Part shown: positions 24,093 through 30,695 of the stretch, one piece after another
Position numbering within the stretch: position 1 is the first letter of the stretch
Layout of the letters: each line of letters opens with the position of its first letter
DNA from: Gemmobacter lanyuensis
Lineage (GTDB): Bacteria; Pseudomonadota; Alphaproteobacteria; Rhodobacterales; Rhodobacteraceae
Direction: 5' to 3'
Length of the DNA stretch: 64,000 bases
Assembly (NCBI RefSeq): GCF_014652355.1
Contig: NZ_BMYQ01000012.1
Coordinates: 1 to 64,000, forward strand
Translations under genes and position numbers: made by a program
Notes under the pieces: model-generated
What the model was told of the DNA's origin: nothing
Databases searched by the model: none
Seen by the model: the letters and a program-made list of their open reading frames with translations, nothing else

Positions 24093-25169
24093 ATGCGGAA
24101 AACGCGCGCCAACTGGTCGGCCGAACCCTGGAATGACAGCGAGCTGCTGGAATGTGCCATGGTGGTGCCGGAAAACCCCGATACTGCCACCTTTACCTTC
24201 CGCGCGCCTTCGGGTTCGTGGTTCGACTACCAGCCGGGCCAATTCGTGACGCTGGACCTGCCGGTCCCCGGCGGGAATGTGCAGCGGACCTATACGATTT
24301 CGTCCAGCCCGTCGCGGCCGCTGTCCATTTCGGTCACGGTCAAGGCGCAGGCGGGGTCGATCGGCACGCGCTGGATGCTGGATCACCTCCGCCCCGGCAT
24401 GAAGATCAAGGCCTATGGGCCGAACGGCATCTTCAGCTTCCACAAGCACCCGGCGAAGAAATACCTCTTCATCTCGGCCGGGTCGGGCATCACGCCGATG
24501 ATGTCGATGACGACCTGGGCCTGGGATTCGGGCGAAATGCCCGACATCGTCTTCGTCCATGCCGCCAAGAGGCCCTCCGAGATCATCTTCCGCGAGCGGC
24601 TGGAGCAATTCGCCAACCGCGTGCCCGGCCTGCAGCTGCGCTTTACCGTGGAAGAGGCCGACGAATTCCGCGTCTGGCCGGGGTATCGCGGTCGGCTGAG
24701 CCAGATCATGCTGGGCCTCATGGCGCCGGACTATCTGGAGCGCGAGGTGTTCTGCTGCGGGCCCGAGCCCTTCATGCAGGCGGTGCGTGACATGCTGAAC
24801 TCGCTTGGGTTCAACATGGATCATTACCATCAGGAAAGCTTTGGCCTGGCCGTCGCGACCGAGGCCGAGGCCCCGGCGCTGGAGGATGTGATGCCTTCGG
24901 ACAGTGCCGAGGCGCAGATCACCTTTGCCACCTCGGGCATCACCACGCCCTGCGCGCAGACCGATACCGTTCTGGCCGTGGCCAAGCGGTCGGGGCTGAA
25001 CATCCCTTCGGGTTGCACCTTCGGCCTCTGCGGGACCTGCAAGGTCAAGAAGACCGAGGGCGAAGTGCATATGGTGCATAACGGCGGCATCTCGGATGAC
25101 GATATCGAGGCGGGCTATATCCTTGCCTGCTGTTCGCATCCGATGGGCAAGATCGCCGTCGAGGTCTGA
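24093..25169 (+). CDS. gbcB: GbcB-like ferredoxin reductase subunit
   Basis: The 358-residue reductase shows FAD-binding RTYTISSSPSRP, NAD-binding ISAGSGITPMMSM and CCGPEPFMQAV, and a C-terminal plant-type 2Fe-2S domain with CTFGLCGTCKV and a final Cys in YILACCSHP. This is the hybrid reductase that feeds electrons to GbcA-type Rieske oxygenases. Two starts are possible: GTG 24084, overlapping the gbcA stop by 4 nt, and ATG 24093 with GGAG 8 nt upstream; I prefer the ATG. The gene converges on xoxF with a hairpin between. Confidence 0.8.
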   Translation: MRKTRANWSAEPWNDSELLECAMVVPENPDTATFTFRAPSGSWFDYQPGQFVTLDLPVPGGNVQRTYTISSSPSRPLSISVTVKAQAGSIGTRWMLDHLRPGMKIKAYGPNGIFSFHKHPAKKYLFISAGSGITPMMSMTTWAWDSGEMPDIVFVHAAKRPSEIIFRERLEQFANRVPGLQLRFTVEEADEFRVWPGYRGRLSQIMLGLMAPDYLEREVFCCGPEPFMQAVRDMLNSLGFNMDHYHQESFGLAVATEAEAPALEDVMPSDSAEAQITFATSGITTPCAQTDTVLAVAKRSGLNIPSGCTFGLCGTCKVKKTEGEVHMVHNGGISDDDIEAGYILACCSHPMGKIAVEV

Positions 25170-25178
25170 CATGCGAAA

Positions 25179-25202
25179 CGCGCCACCCCTGGGGGTGGCG
25201 CG
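25179..25202. terminator. Hairpin between convergent gbcB and xoxF
   Basis: A perfect 11-bp stem (CGCGCCACCCC / GGGGTGGCGCG, 2-nt loop) lies between the two stops. There is no T-tract on either side, so it may act as a bidirectional attenuating or 3'-end-protecting hairpin rather than a classical terminator. Confidence 0.5.
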
Positions 25203-25229
25203 TCCTTGCTGGCGTCCGACCGGAGGGGG

Positions 25230-26999
25230 TCAGTTCGCCGCGGCAAGCTGTTTGGGTAGCTTGAAGGTCCAGACGGTGCCACCCTGGTTCAGGTAGTTGA
25301 CCTTCTTTGCGACCTCACCACCCCAGAGCGGCACAGCCCCGCCCCAGCCCGACACGATCGAGACATATTGCTCGCCCTCGGATTCCCAGGTGACGGGCTG
25401 ACCGACGATCCCCGAGCCGGTCTGGAACGACCAGAGTTTCTCGCCCGTGGTATCATCCAGCGCGACGAAATCGCCCTCTGGCGTGCCAAAGAACACAAGG
25501 CCGCCCGCGGTGGTCATCACGCCCCCCCAAAGCGGGGCTGCGTTCTTGTATTCCCACTTCCATTCGCCCGTGACCGGATCGATGGCCTTGAGGCTGCCGA
25601 TATGGTCTTCATAGTTCGGCTTGATGGTAAAGCCGGACCCCAGGTAGGCCGCGCCCTTCTTGTAGCTGACGGGTTCGTTCCAGATATCCATGCCCCATTC
25701 GTTCGAAGGCACATAGAAAAGGCCGGTATTCTGGCTATAGGCCATCGGCATCCAGTTCTTGCCGCCGAGGAACGAAGGCGAGGAGAAGACCATTTCCCCC
25801 TTTGCGCCATCGGCTGCCTTGGACGGATCACCGGGACGGTTTTCCTCATTGTAGATCGGGCGGCCGTTTTCATCGATGCCCTTGGCCCAGGTGATGTCCT
25901 TGACGAAGGGCCAGGCGTTCAGGAACTTGCCGTCTTCGCGGTTCAGCACATAGAAGAACCCGTTGCGGTCGGCGGTGGCGAATTTCTTGTTGCCGTCCTT
26001 GTCGGTGAAGGCCACCACCTCGTTCACGCCGTCATAGTCCCAGCCTTCGCGCGGGGTGGTCTGGAAGTGCCACTTGATTTCGCCGGTGGCCGGATCGATG
26101 CCTAGGCGGCTGGCCGCATAGAGGTTGTCGCCGACATTGCCTTCGGTGGGGGCGCCCGCATTCCGCAGGTGGCTGTTCCAGGGGGCGGGGTTGCCCGCGC
26201 CAAAGACCAGCGTGTTGGTGTCGATGTCATAGCTGCCGCCCAGCCAGGTCGCACCGCCGCCCGTTTTCCACAGATCGCCCGGCCAGGTCGCGTTCAGCGT
26301 CCCGGTCATGGTGCTTTCCTTGCCGTTCAGCGTGCCCATGTGGCCTTCGATCACCGGGCGCGTCCAGACGGTTTCACCGGTCAGCGCATCGCGGGCCTGC
26401 ACCTCGCCCACGATCCCGAACTCCCCCCCCGAATTGCCGGTGATGACCAGCCCGTTCACGATCAGCGGCGCGGCGGTATAGCTGTAGCCTTCCTTGTAAT
26501 CGGCGATCTTCTTGTTCCAGACCACATCGCCGGTCTTGAGGTTCAGCGCCACGATACGGGCATCCAGCGTGCCGAAATAGATATTGTCGCCATAGATCGC
26601 CGCGCCGCGGTTGATGACGTCGCAGCACGGCAGGATGCCTTCGGGCAGGCGGGCGTCATATTGCCAGACCTCTTTTCCGGTCTTCAGGTCGACCGCATAC
26701 AGCCGCGAATAAGAGGCGGTGACATACATCATCCCGTCATGGATCAGCGGCTGGGTTTCCTGCCCGCGCTGCTTTTCGCCGCCAAAGCTGAAGGCCCAGG
26801 CCGGCACGAGGTTCTGGACGTTTTCCTTGTTCAGGGTGGTCAGCGGGCTGAAACGCTGCAGGTTGCGGCCCATGCCATTGGTCAGCACATCGCCCGTGCT
26901 TTCCGCGTCGCGGGCCAGATCTTCCTCTGTCACACCGGCCACGGCGGGTGCCGCAGCCAGCAGCATGGCGGCCGTGACGGCCACGATAAAGCGGTTCAT
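25230..26999 (-). CDS. xoxF: XoxF-type lanthanide-dependent methanol dehydrogenase
   Basis: The 589-residue exported PQQ quinoprotein has repeated W-type propeller motifs ([30 protein letters not shown]). The adjacent-Cys disulfide of methanol dehydrogenases is present (CC at 125-126), as are metal ligands Glu193 in GGEFG and Asn270 in GAGNPAPWN, and the catalytic Asp321. Asp323 in [11 protein letters not shown] is the extra Asp that binds lanthanide; calcium MxaF enzymes have Ala there. It oxidises methanol to formaldehyde or formate in the periplasm. The start at 26999 gives a standard signal peptide. A methanol-region motif sits about 110 nt upstream. Confidence 0.92.
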   Translation of the reverse strand: MNRFIVAVTAAMLLAAAPAVAGVTEEDLARDAESTGDVLTNGMGRNLQRFSPLTTLNKENVQNLVPAWAFSFGGEKQRGQETQPLIHDGMMYVTASYSRLYAVDLKTGKEVWQYDARLPEGILPCCDVINRGAAIYGDNIYFGTLDARIVALNLKTGDVVWNKKIADYKEGYSYTAAPLIVNGLVITGNSGGEFGIVGEVQARDALTGETVWTRPVIEGHMGTLNGKESTMTGTLNATWPGDLWKTGGGATWLGGSYDIDTNTLVFGAGNPAPWNSHLRNAGAPTEGNVGDNLYAASRLGIDPATGEIKWHFQTTPREGWDYDGVNEVVAFTDKDGNKKFATADRNGFFYVLNREDGKFLNAWPFVKDITWAKGIDENGRPIYNEENRPGDPSKAADGAKGEMVFSSPSFLGGKNWMPMAYSQNTGLFYVPSNEWGMDIWNEPVSYKKGAAYLGSGFTIKPNYEDHIGSLKAIDPVTGEWKWEYKNAAPLWGGVMTTAGGLVFFGTPEGDFVALDDTTGEKLWSFQTGSGIVGQPVTWESEGEQYVSIVSGWGGAVPLWGGEVAKKVNYLNQGGTVWTFKLPKQLAAAN

Positions 27000-27107
27000 C
27001 TGTTTCCTCCCTTGGATGATCCGTCGGAGACCCCAGCGACACGCTCCCTCCCGCGGGCAGCTCTGGTCATCGGGGGTTATCATCCGCCCGGTCACGCCGC
27101 CGTGAAA

Positions 27108-27124
27108 ATTGCACCATGGTCGTA
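27108..27124 (+). promoter_or_regulatory. Putative methanol-regulon operator, site 3 (xoxF)
   Basis: The 17-mer ATTGCACCATGGTCGTA lies about 110 nt ahead of the xoxF start, just downstream of the cytochrome terminator hairpin as read on the minus strand. It is nearly identical to site 2 at 11382. Confidence 0.55.
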
Positions 27125-27130
27125 AGACGC

Positions 27131-27157
27131 AAAAAGGGGCGGTGATCCGCCCCTTTT
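27131..27157 (-). terminator. Terminator after the xoxG-like cytochrome gene
   Basis: AAAAGGGGCGG / CCGCCCCTTTTT with loop ATCA as read on the minus strand. It separates the cytochrome transcript from xoxF, which therefore needs its own promoter; the putative operator lies between the two. Confidence 0.75.
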
Positions 27158-27219
27158 CACGCGTCCCTTACCCCCGTATCGGCCGGGCCGCACCCTCCTG
27201 CGGTGGCCGGGGGGCGGGC

Positions 27220-27657
27220 TTATTTCGGGGCCGAGACGCTGCCCAGCCAAGCCAGGATGAAGGCCTGTTCCACCGGATCGGTGATGCCCACATGGCGCAT
27301 CTTGGTGCCTGGGATCAGGCCCTGGTTATCCTCCATCCAGGCGCGCAGGGCGCCTTCGGTCCAAGTGAAGCCTGCGGCCTTCAGCGCCGGTGAATAGGGA
27401 TACCCCTCAACCGATCCGGCGGGGCGGCCAATCACGCCCTCAAGCGGCGGGCCATAGCTTTTGTCTTTGGAATCAACCGCATGGCAGCGGCGGCATTCGG
27501 CATCGAAAAACCGCGCGCCGGCCTCGATGCGGATGGTCGAAACCGCGGGGCTTTCGGCGCGCAGGGGTGCGGTGGTGCCAAGCGTCGCCAATGTGGCAGC
27601 CAGAAGGACCGCGCCGCCGGGTCTGGCGCGGCGCTGCGGATGGGGCTGGAGGGTCAT
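27220..27657 (-). CDS. Small class I cytochrome c next to xoxF (XoxG candidate)
   Basis: The 145-residue exported protein has heme motif CRRCH (residues 55-59), YGPPLEGVIGRPAGSVEGY, and axial Met in IPGTKMRHVGI, like cytochrome c2 / c-550. Its place next to xoxF suggests it is the electron acceptor (XoxG role), although XoxG proteins are usually a little larger, and a second candidate, the PedF-like cytochrome, is at 6798. The gene is divergent from the ABC binding-protein gene at 27841, with two TGGTCG motif copies between them. Confidence 0.8.
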   Translation of the reverse strand: MTLQPHPQRRARPGGAVLLAATLATLGTTAPLRAESPAVSTIRIEAGARFFDAECRRCHAVDSKDKSYGPPLEGVIGRPAGSVEGYPYSPALKAAGFTWTEGALRAWMEDNQGLIPGTKMRHVGITDPVEQAFILAWLGSVSAPK

Positions 27658-27740
27658 GTCCGTCTCCTTGGGTTGGGCGTTTCCGTCCGCAGCCTTGCGC
27701 CCGGCTGCAGGGGCGGGCGTTGACGCAGGTCAACCGCCCC

Positions 27741-27785
27741 CTCGTGCTTTGGTCGTAGATCGCTTGCCTTCGCCCTTTGGTCGAA
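27741..27785 (+). promoter_or_regulatory. Putative methanol-regulon operators, sites 4 and 5 (paired)
   Basis: Two direct copies of the motif core, CTTTGGTCGTAG (core of 27741-27757) and CTTTGGTCGAAT (core of 27769-27785), start 28 nt apart in the divergent gap between the cytochrome and the ABC binding-protein gene. Their left halves match the 17-bp consensus less well than sites 1-3. Confidence 0.5.
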
Positions 27786-27840
27786 TAGGCAGCGCCCGTG
27801 GCCGGGTGCCATGCTGACCTCAAGCTTTGGGAGGAGCATC

Positions 27841-28815
27841 ATGAACACCACGCGCCACTGGATCGCCGCCGCCACTGTGCTGGCCCTGTCAACCGCCTCC
27901 GCCTGGGCCGAGGAGGCCCGCTTGCGGATCGCCACCCAGCTGTCCGGCACCGTCAATTGGGAACTGACCACCATGCAGGCCCGCGGCTTTGACAAGGCCA
28001 ATGGCTTTACGCTTGAGGTGCAGGATGTCGCGGCCGGTCCTGCCGCGCAGGTGGCCCTGCAAGCGGGCGAGGTGGATGCCATCGTGTCTGACTGGCTCTG
28101 GGTTGCACGGCAGCGGGCCGAGGGCGCGGATTACGTGTTCATCCCCTATAGCCGTGCGGTGGGTGCGCTGCATGTGCCTGCCGACAGCCCGGCACAGACG
28201 CTGGCCGATCTCAAGGGACAGAAGATCGGCATCGCGGGCGGGCCGGTGGACAAAAGCTGGCTGATCCTGCGGGCCTATGCCCAGCAGGAATTGGGCATGG
28301 ATCTGCAGGCCGAAACCGAGCAGGTCTTTGGCGCCCCCCCGCTGATCTTCGAAACCGCGATGAACGGCGATCTGGATGCTGCGGTCAACTTCTGGCACTT
28401 CGGTGCCAAGATGGAGGCGGCGGGGATGCGCCCGCTGATCACCGTGGCCGATGCCGGGGCGAAGCTGGGGCTTGATCCGCAAACCCCGCTGCTGGGCTAT
28501 GTCGTGTCCGGCGCGCTTTTGCGCGACAATCCCGATCTGGTCGCCGGTCTTGCCGCCGCAAGCCGCGCCACGAAAGAGGTTTTGGCCCAGGATGACGCCG
28601 CATGGGATGCCCTGCGCCCCCAGATGAACGCCAAATCCGACGCCCAGTTCGAGGCACTGAAAGCGGGCTTCCGTGCAGGGATCCCGGCGCCCGGCCCGGT
28701 GGATGAAGCCGCTGCCGCCAAGATGCTGGCGATCATGGCGGGTCTCGGCGGGTCCGAGCTGGTGGGCGACATGACCGACCTGCCCGCGGGCGTCTTCGTG
28801 CAGCCGGCCAGCTGA
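27841..28815 (+). CDS. ABC transporter binding protein, NitT/TauT (SsuA-like) type
   Basis: The 324-residue exported protein has a signal peptide (MNTTRHWIAAATVLALSTAS, cleavage after AWA) and an SsuA/NMT1-like fold: GFTLEVQDVAAGPAAQVAL, AGEVDAIVSDWLWVARQ, LADLKGQKIGIAGGP, and AMNGDLDAAVNFWHFG. GGGAGGAG stands 5 nt before the ATG at 27841. The ATPase follows with a TGATG overlap but no permease follows; the permease at 11434 is the likely partner. The ligand is unknown; context suggests something needed by the XoxF system. Confidence 0.85.
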   Translation: MNTTRHWIAAATVLALSTASAWAEEARLRIATQLSGTVNWELTTMQARGFDKANGFTLEVQDVAAGPAAQVALQAGEVDAIVSDWLWVARQRAEGADYVFIPYSRAVGALHVPADSPAQTLADLKGQKIGIAGGPVDKSWLILRAYAQQELGMDLQAETEQVFGAPPLIFETAMNGDLDAAVNFWHFGAKMEAAGMRPLITVADAGAKLGLDPQTPLLGYVVSGALLRDNPDLVAGLAAASRATKEVLAQDDAAWDALRPQMNAKSDAQFEALKAGFRAGIPAPGPVDEAAAAKMLAIMAGLGGSELVGDMTDLPAGVFVQPAS

Positions 28816-29435
28816 TGCCCGCGCCCGCGGCCCCCTCGCCTGCGGCCATCGACCTGCAGCTTTCCGGCGCCACCCATCAGGGGGCGCCGGTTCTGGCAGC
28901 GATGCACCTGCGGGTCATGCCGGGCGAAACCGTGGCCCTGACCGGGCCTTCCGGCGTGGGCAAGACCACGCTCTTGCGGATTCTGGCGGGTCTGCATGCC
29001 GACTGGCAGGGCCAATGTCATCTGCCGGGGCGGGTGGCGATGGTGTTTCAGGAACCTGTCCTGCTGCCCTGGCGCAGCGCGCTGGAAAACCTGACCCTGA
29101 CTACCGATTGCAGCGAGGCGGCGGCCCATCTGGCGCTGGCGCAGGTCGGGCTGACCCATCGGGCGCGCGCCTTTCCGGGGGCGCTCTCGCTGGGTCAGCA
29201 GCGCAGGCTTGCGCTGGCGCGCGCCTTTCTGGTGCAGCCCGAGGTGCTTTTGATGGACGAACCCTTTGTCTCGCTCGACCCCGCGCTGGGGGCCGAGATG
29301 ATGGCGCTCGTCAAGGATCTGCGCCGGGGCCGCGACATGGCGGTCGTGCTTGTGACCCATTCCGCCGAAGAGGCCGCGACCCTTGCCCATCGCACCCTGC
29401 GGCTGGAAGGGCGGCCCGCCCGGCTGGTCGCCTGA
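28815..29435 (+). CDS. ABC transporter ATPase, SsuB/TauB type
   Basis: The 206-residue nucleotide-binding subunit has Walker A GPSGVGKTT, Q-loop VFQEPVLLPWRSALEN, a signature LSLGQQRRLALARAF (Leu for the second conserved Gly), Walker B VLLMDEPFVSLDP and switch VLVTHSAEEA. It is shorter than most SsuB proteins (about 240-270), lacking C-terminal residues. The start overlaps the binding-protein stop (TGATG). Confidence 0.87.
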   Translation: MPAPAAPSPAAIDLQLSGATHQGAPVLAAMHLRVMPGETVALTGPSGVGKTTLLRILAGLHADWQGQCHLPGRVAMVFQEPVLLPWRSALENLTLTTDCSEAAAHLALAQVGLTHRARAFPGALSLGQQRRLALARAFLVQPEVLLMDEPFVSLDPALGAEMMALVKDLRRGRDMAVVLVTHSAEEAATLAHRTLRLEGRPARLVA

Positions 29436-29442
29436 CCGCAGG

Positions 29443-29991
29443 TCAGAACATGGGGCCATATTTCCAGCGGTCGGCGTCGGGGGTCACTTCCTCGGGGTCA
29501 TAATCCGCAGCCTGCAGGCGCCGCGCATCGGCAAAGCCCATGCCTGCCGCGCGGTCGATCAGCGCGCGTCCGGCTGCCGGGTCCTGCACTGTGCCATGGC
29601 CGCGCAGCAGGTCCAGCCCGTGGTTGAACATGCCGACCGGATCGCCCGCCTCGGCCGCGCGGCGGTCATAGTCGGCGGCAGCATCCGGGTTGGCGGGGCC
29701 GCCAAAGCCGTTCTCCTCAAGGTAGGACATCCAGGTCATCGCGCCCGTATAACCCGCCTCGGCGCAGCGGCTGAACACTTGTCGGGCCATGTCATGCTGG
29801 CCCGATTTCGTCATCAGATAGCCCGAGGCACAGGTCGTCATGCTGGTTTTGCCGCGCAGGGCCTGATCCAGACTGTGCGACAGGCTCATCTCATCCGGGT
29901 TCAGATCGCCCAATTCGCCATCACTCGCCCCTTCTGCCACAGCAGGGGTTGCAAGCAGGACCAGAAGGATGGGCAGCAGGCGGCGGGGCAT
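29443..29991 (-). CDS. Exported Sel1-repeat protein of the xoxF region
   Basis: The 182-residue protein has a signal peptide (MPRRLLPILLVLLATPAVA) followed by two Sel1-like (TPR-related) repeats: ARQVFSRCAEAGYTGAMTWM and DYDRRAAEAGDPVGMFNHG, with a third partial one in AGRALIDRAAGMGFADARR. Such repeats bind other proteins. It converges on the ABC ATPase gene (7 nt between stops). The start at 29991 has GGAAGAGGAG upstream. A helper role for the methanol system is only suggested by position. Confidence 0.75.
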   Translation of the reverse strand: MPRRLLPILLVLLATPAVAEGASDGELGDLNPDEMSLSHSLDQALRGKTSMTTCASGYLMTKSGQHDMARQVFSRCAEAGYTGAMTWMSYLEENGFGGPANPDAAADYDRRAAEAGDPVGMFNHGLDLLRGHGTVQDPAAGRALIDRAAGMGFADARRLQAADYDPEEVTPDADRWKYGPMF

Positions 29992-30130
29992 CGGGCTCTC
30001 CTCTTCCTGCGCCAAGGCTGTGGCGGCGGGGGCGCGCTATCAATGCAGCCGGGGTCGTAGTCCGGGCGGCAGGTTGACAGGGCGGCGGTCCCTTTCTAGG
30101 CCGGTCCGGGGGATCGCAAGGGGGCGGTGC

Positions 30131-30631
30131 GTGAAGGTCTGGGGTCTTGCGGCGGTTTGGCTGGGGGTGATGGCGGGCATGGCCAGCGGGCAAAGCGCGG
30201 GCTGGCAGTTGATCGACCCCGGTGGGGCAGGGTCCACCCGCCGGATCACCATTCAAGGCACCGAACCGCTGGCCTGTGGCATGTTTACCCCCCGCCCTGC
30301 CGCCCTGTCGATTGCCTGCCTTCAGGGGACGCTTTCGGTGGCGGTCGAGACGGGCTGCAACCTTGCGCCGCTGGGGGGAAAAAGCGCAGAGGTGGCCTAT
30401 CGACTGGATCACGGCGGCACCGAAACGCAGCGATTTGCCATCATCGGCGGGGGCCGCAGCCTGCAATTGGCCGAAAGCGGAGCCGCGGGCACCTTTGTCG
30501 AGGCTTTGCTGACCGCAGACCTGCTGACGGTGCGGATCGATGCCGCAAACAAGGTGCCTGCGGAAGCGACCTTCCTGCTGCCCGGGCTGGAGGCGGCCCT
30601 TGCCGAAATGCTGCGGCGGTGCGGCGGCTGA
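30131..30631 (+). CDS. Exported protein, unknown
   Basis: With the GTG at 30131 as start the product is 166 residues, with a signal peptide (VKVWGLAAVWLGVMAGMASG) and a beta-rich mature part containing two Cys (PLACGMFTP, SIACLQGTL) and a third and fourth (ETGCNLAPL, LRRCGG). No ATG fits: the ATG-initiated reading from 29969 would add 54 Arg-rich residues. I recognise no family with confidence. It is divergent from the Sel1 gene. The stop is just upstream of the EcfG-like promoter of the next gene. Confidence 0.6.
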   Translation: MKVWGLAAVWLGVMAGMASGQSAGWQLIDPGGAGSTRRITIQGTEPLACGMFTPRPAALSIACLQGTLSVAVETGCNLAPLGGKSAEVAYRLDHGGTETQRFAIIGGGRSLQLAESGAAGTFVEALLTADLLTVRIDAANKVPAEATFLLPGLEAALAEMLRRCGG

Positions 30632-30637
30632 ACGATG

Positions 30638-30662
30638 GGAACCGGACGCGGCCGGGGGTGTT
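30638..30662 (+). promoter_or_regulatory. Probable EcfG-type promoter of the AI-2E/DUF883/holin operon
   Basis: GGAAC (30638-30642) and TGTT (30659-30662) with a 16-nt spacer, as in the DUF1328 promoter. It begins 6 nt after the preceding stop codon and about 55 nt before the transporter ATG. Confidence 0.5.
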
Positions 30663-30695
30663 GTCGTTCAGCCGTTTCTCAGTTTCTGGTGCCCC

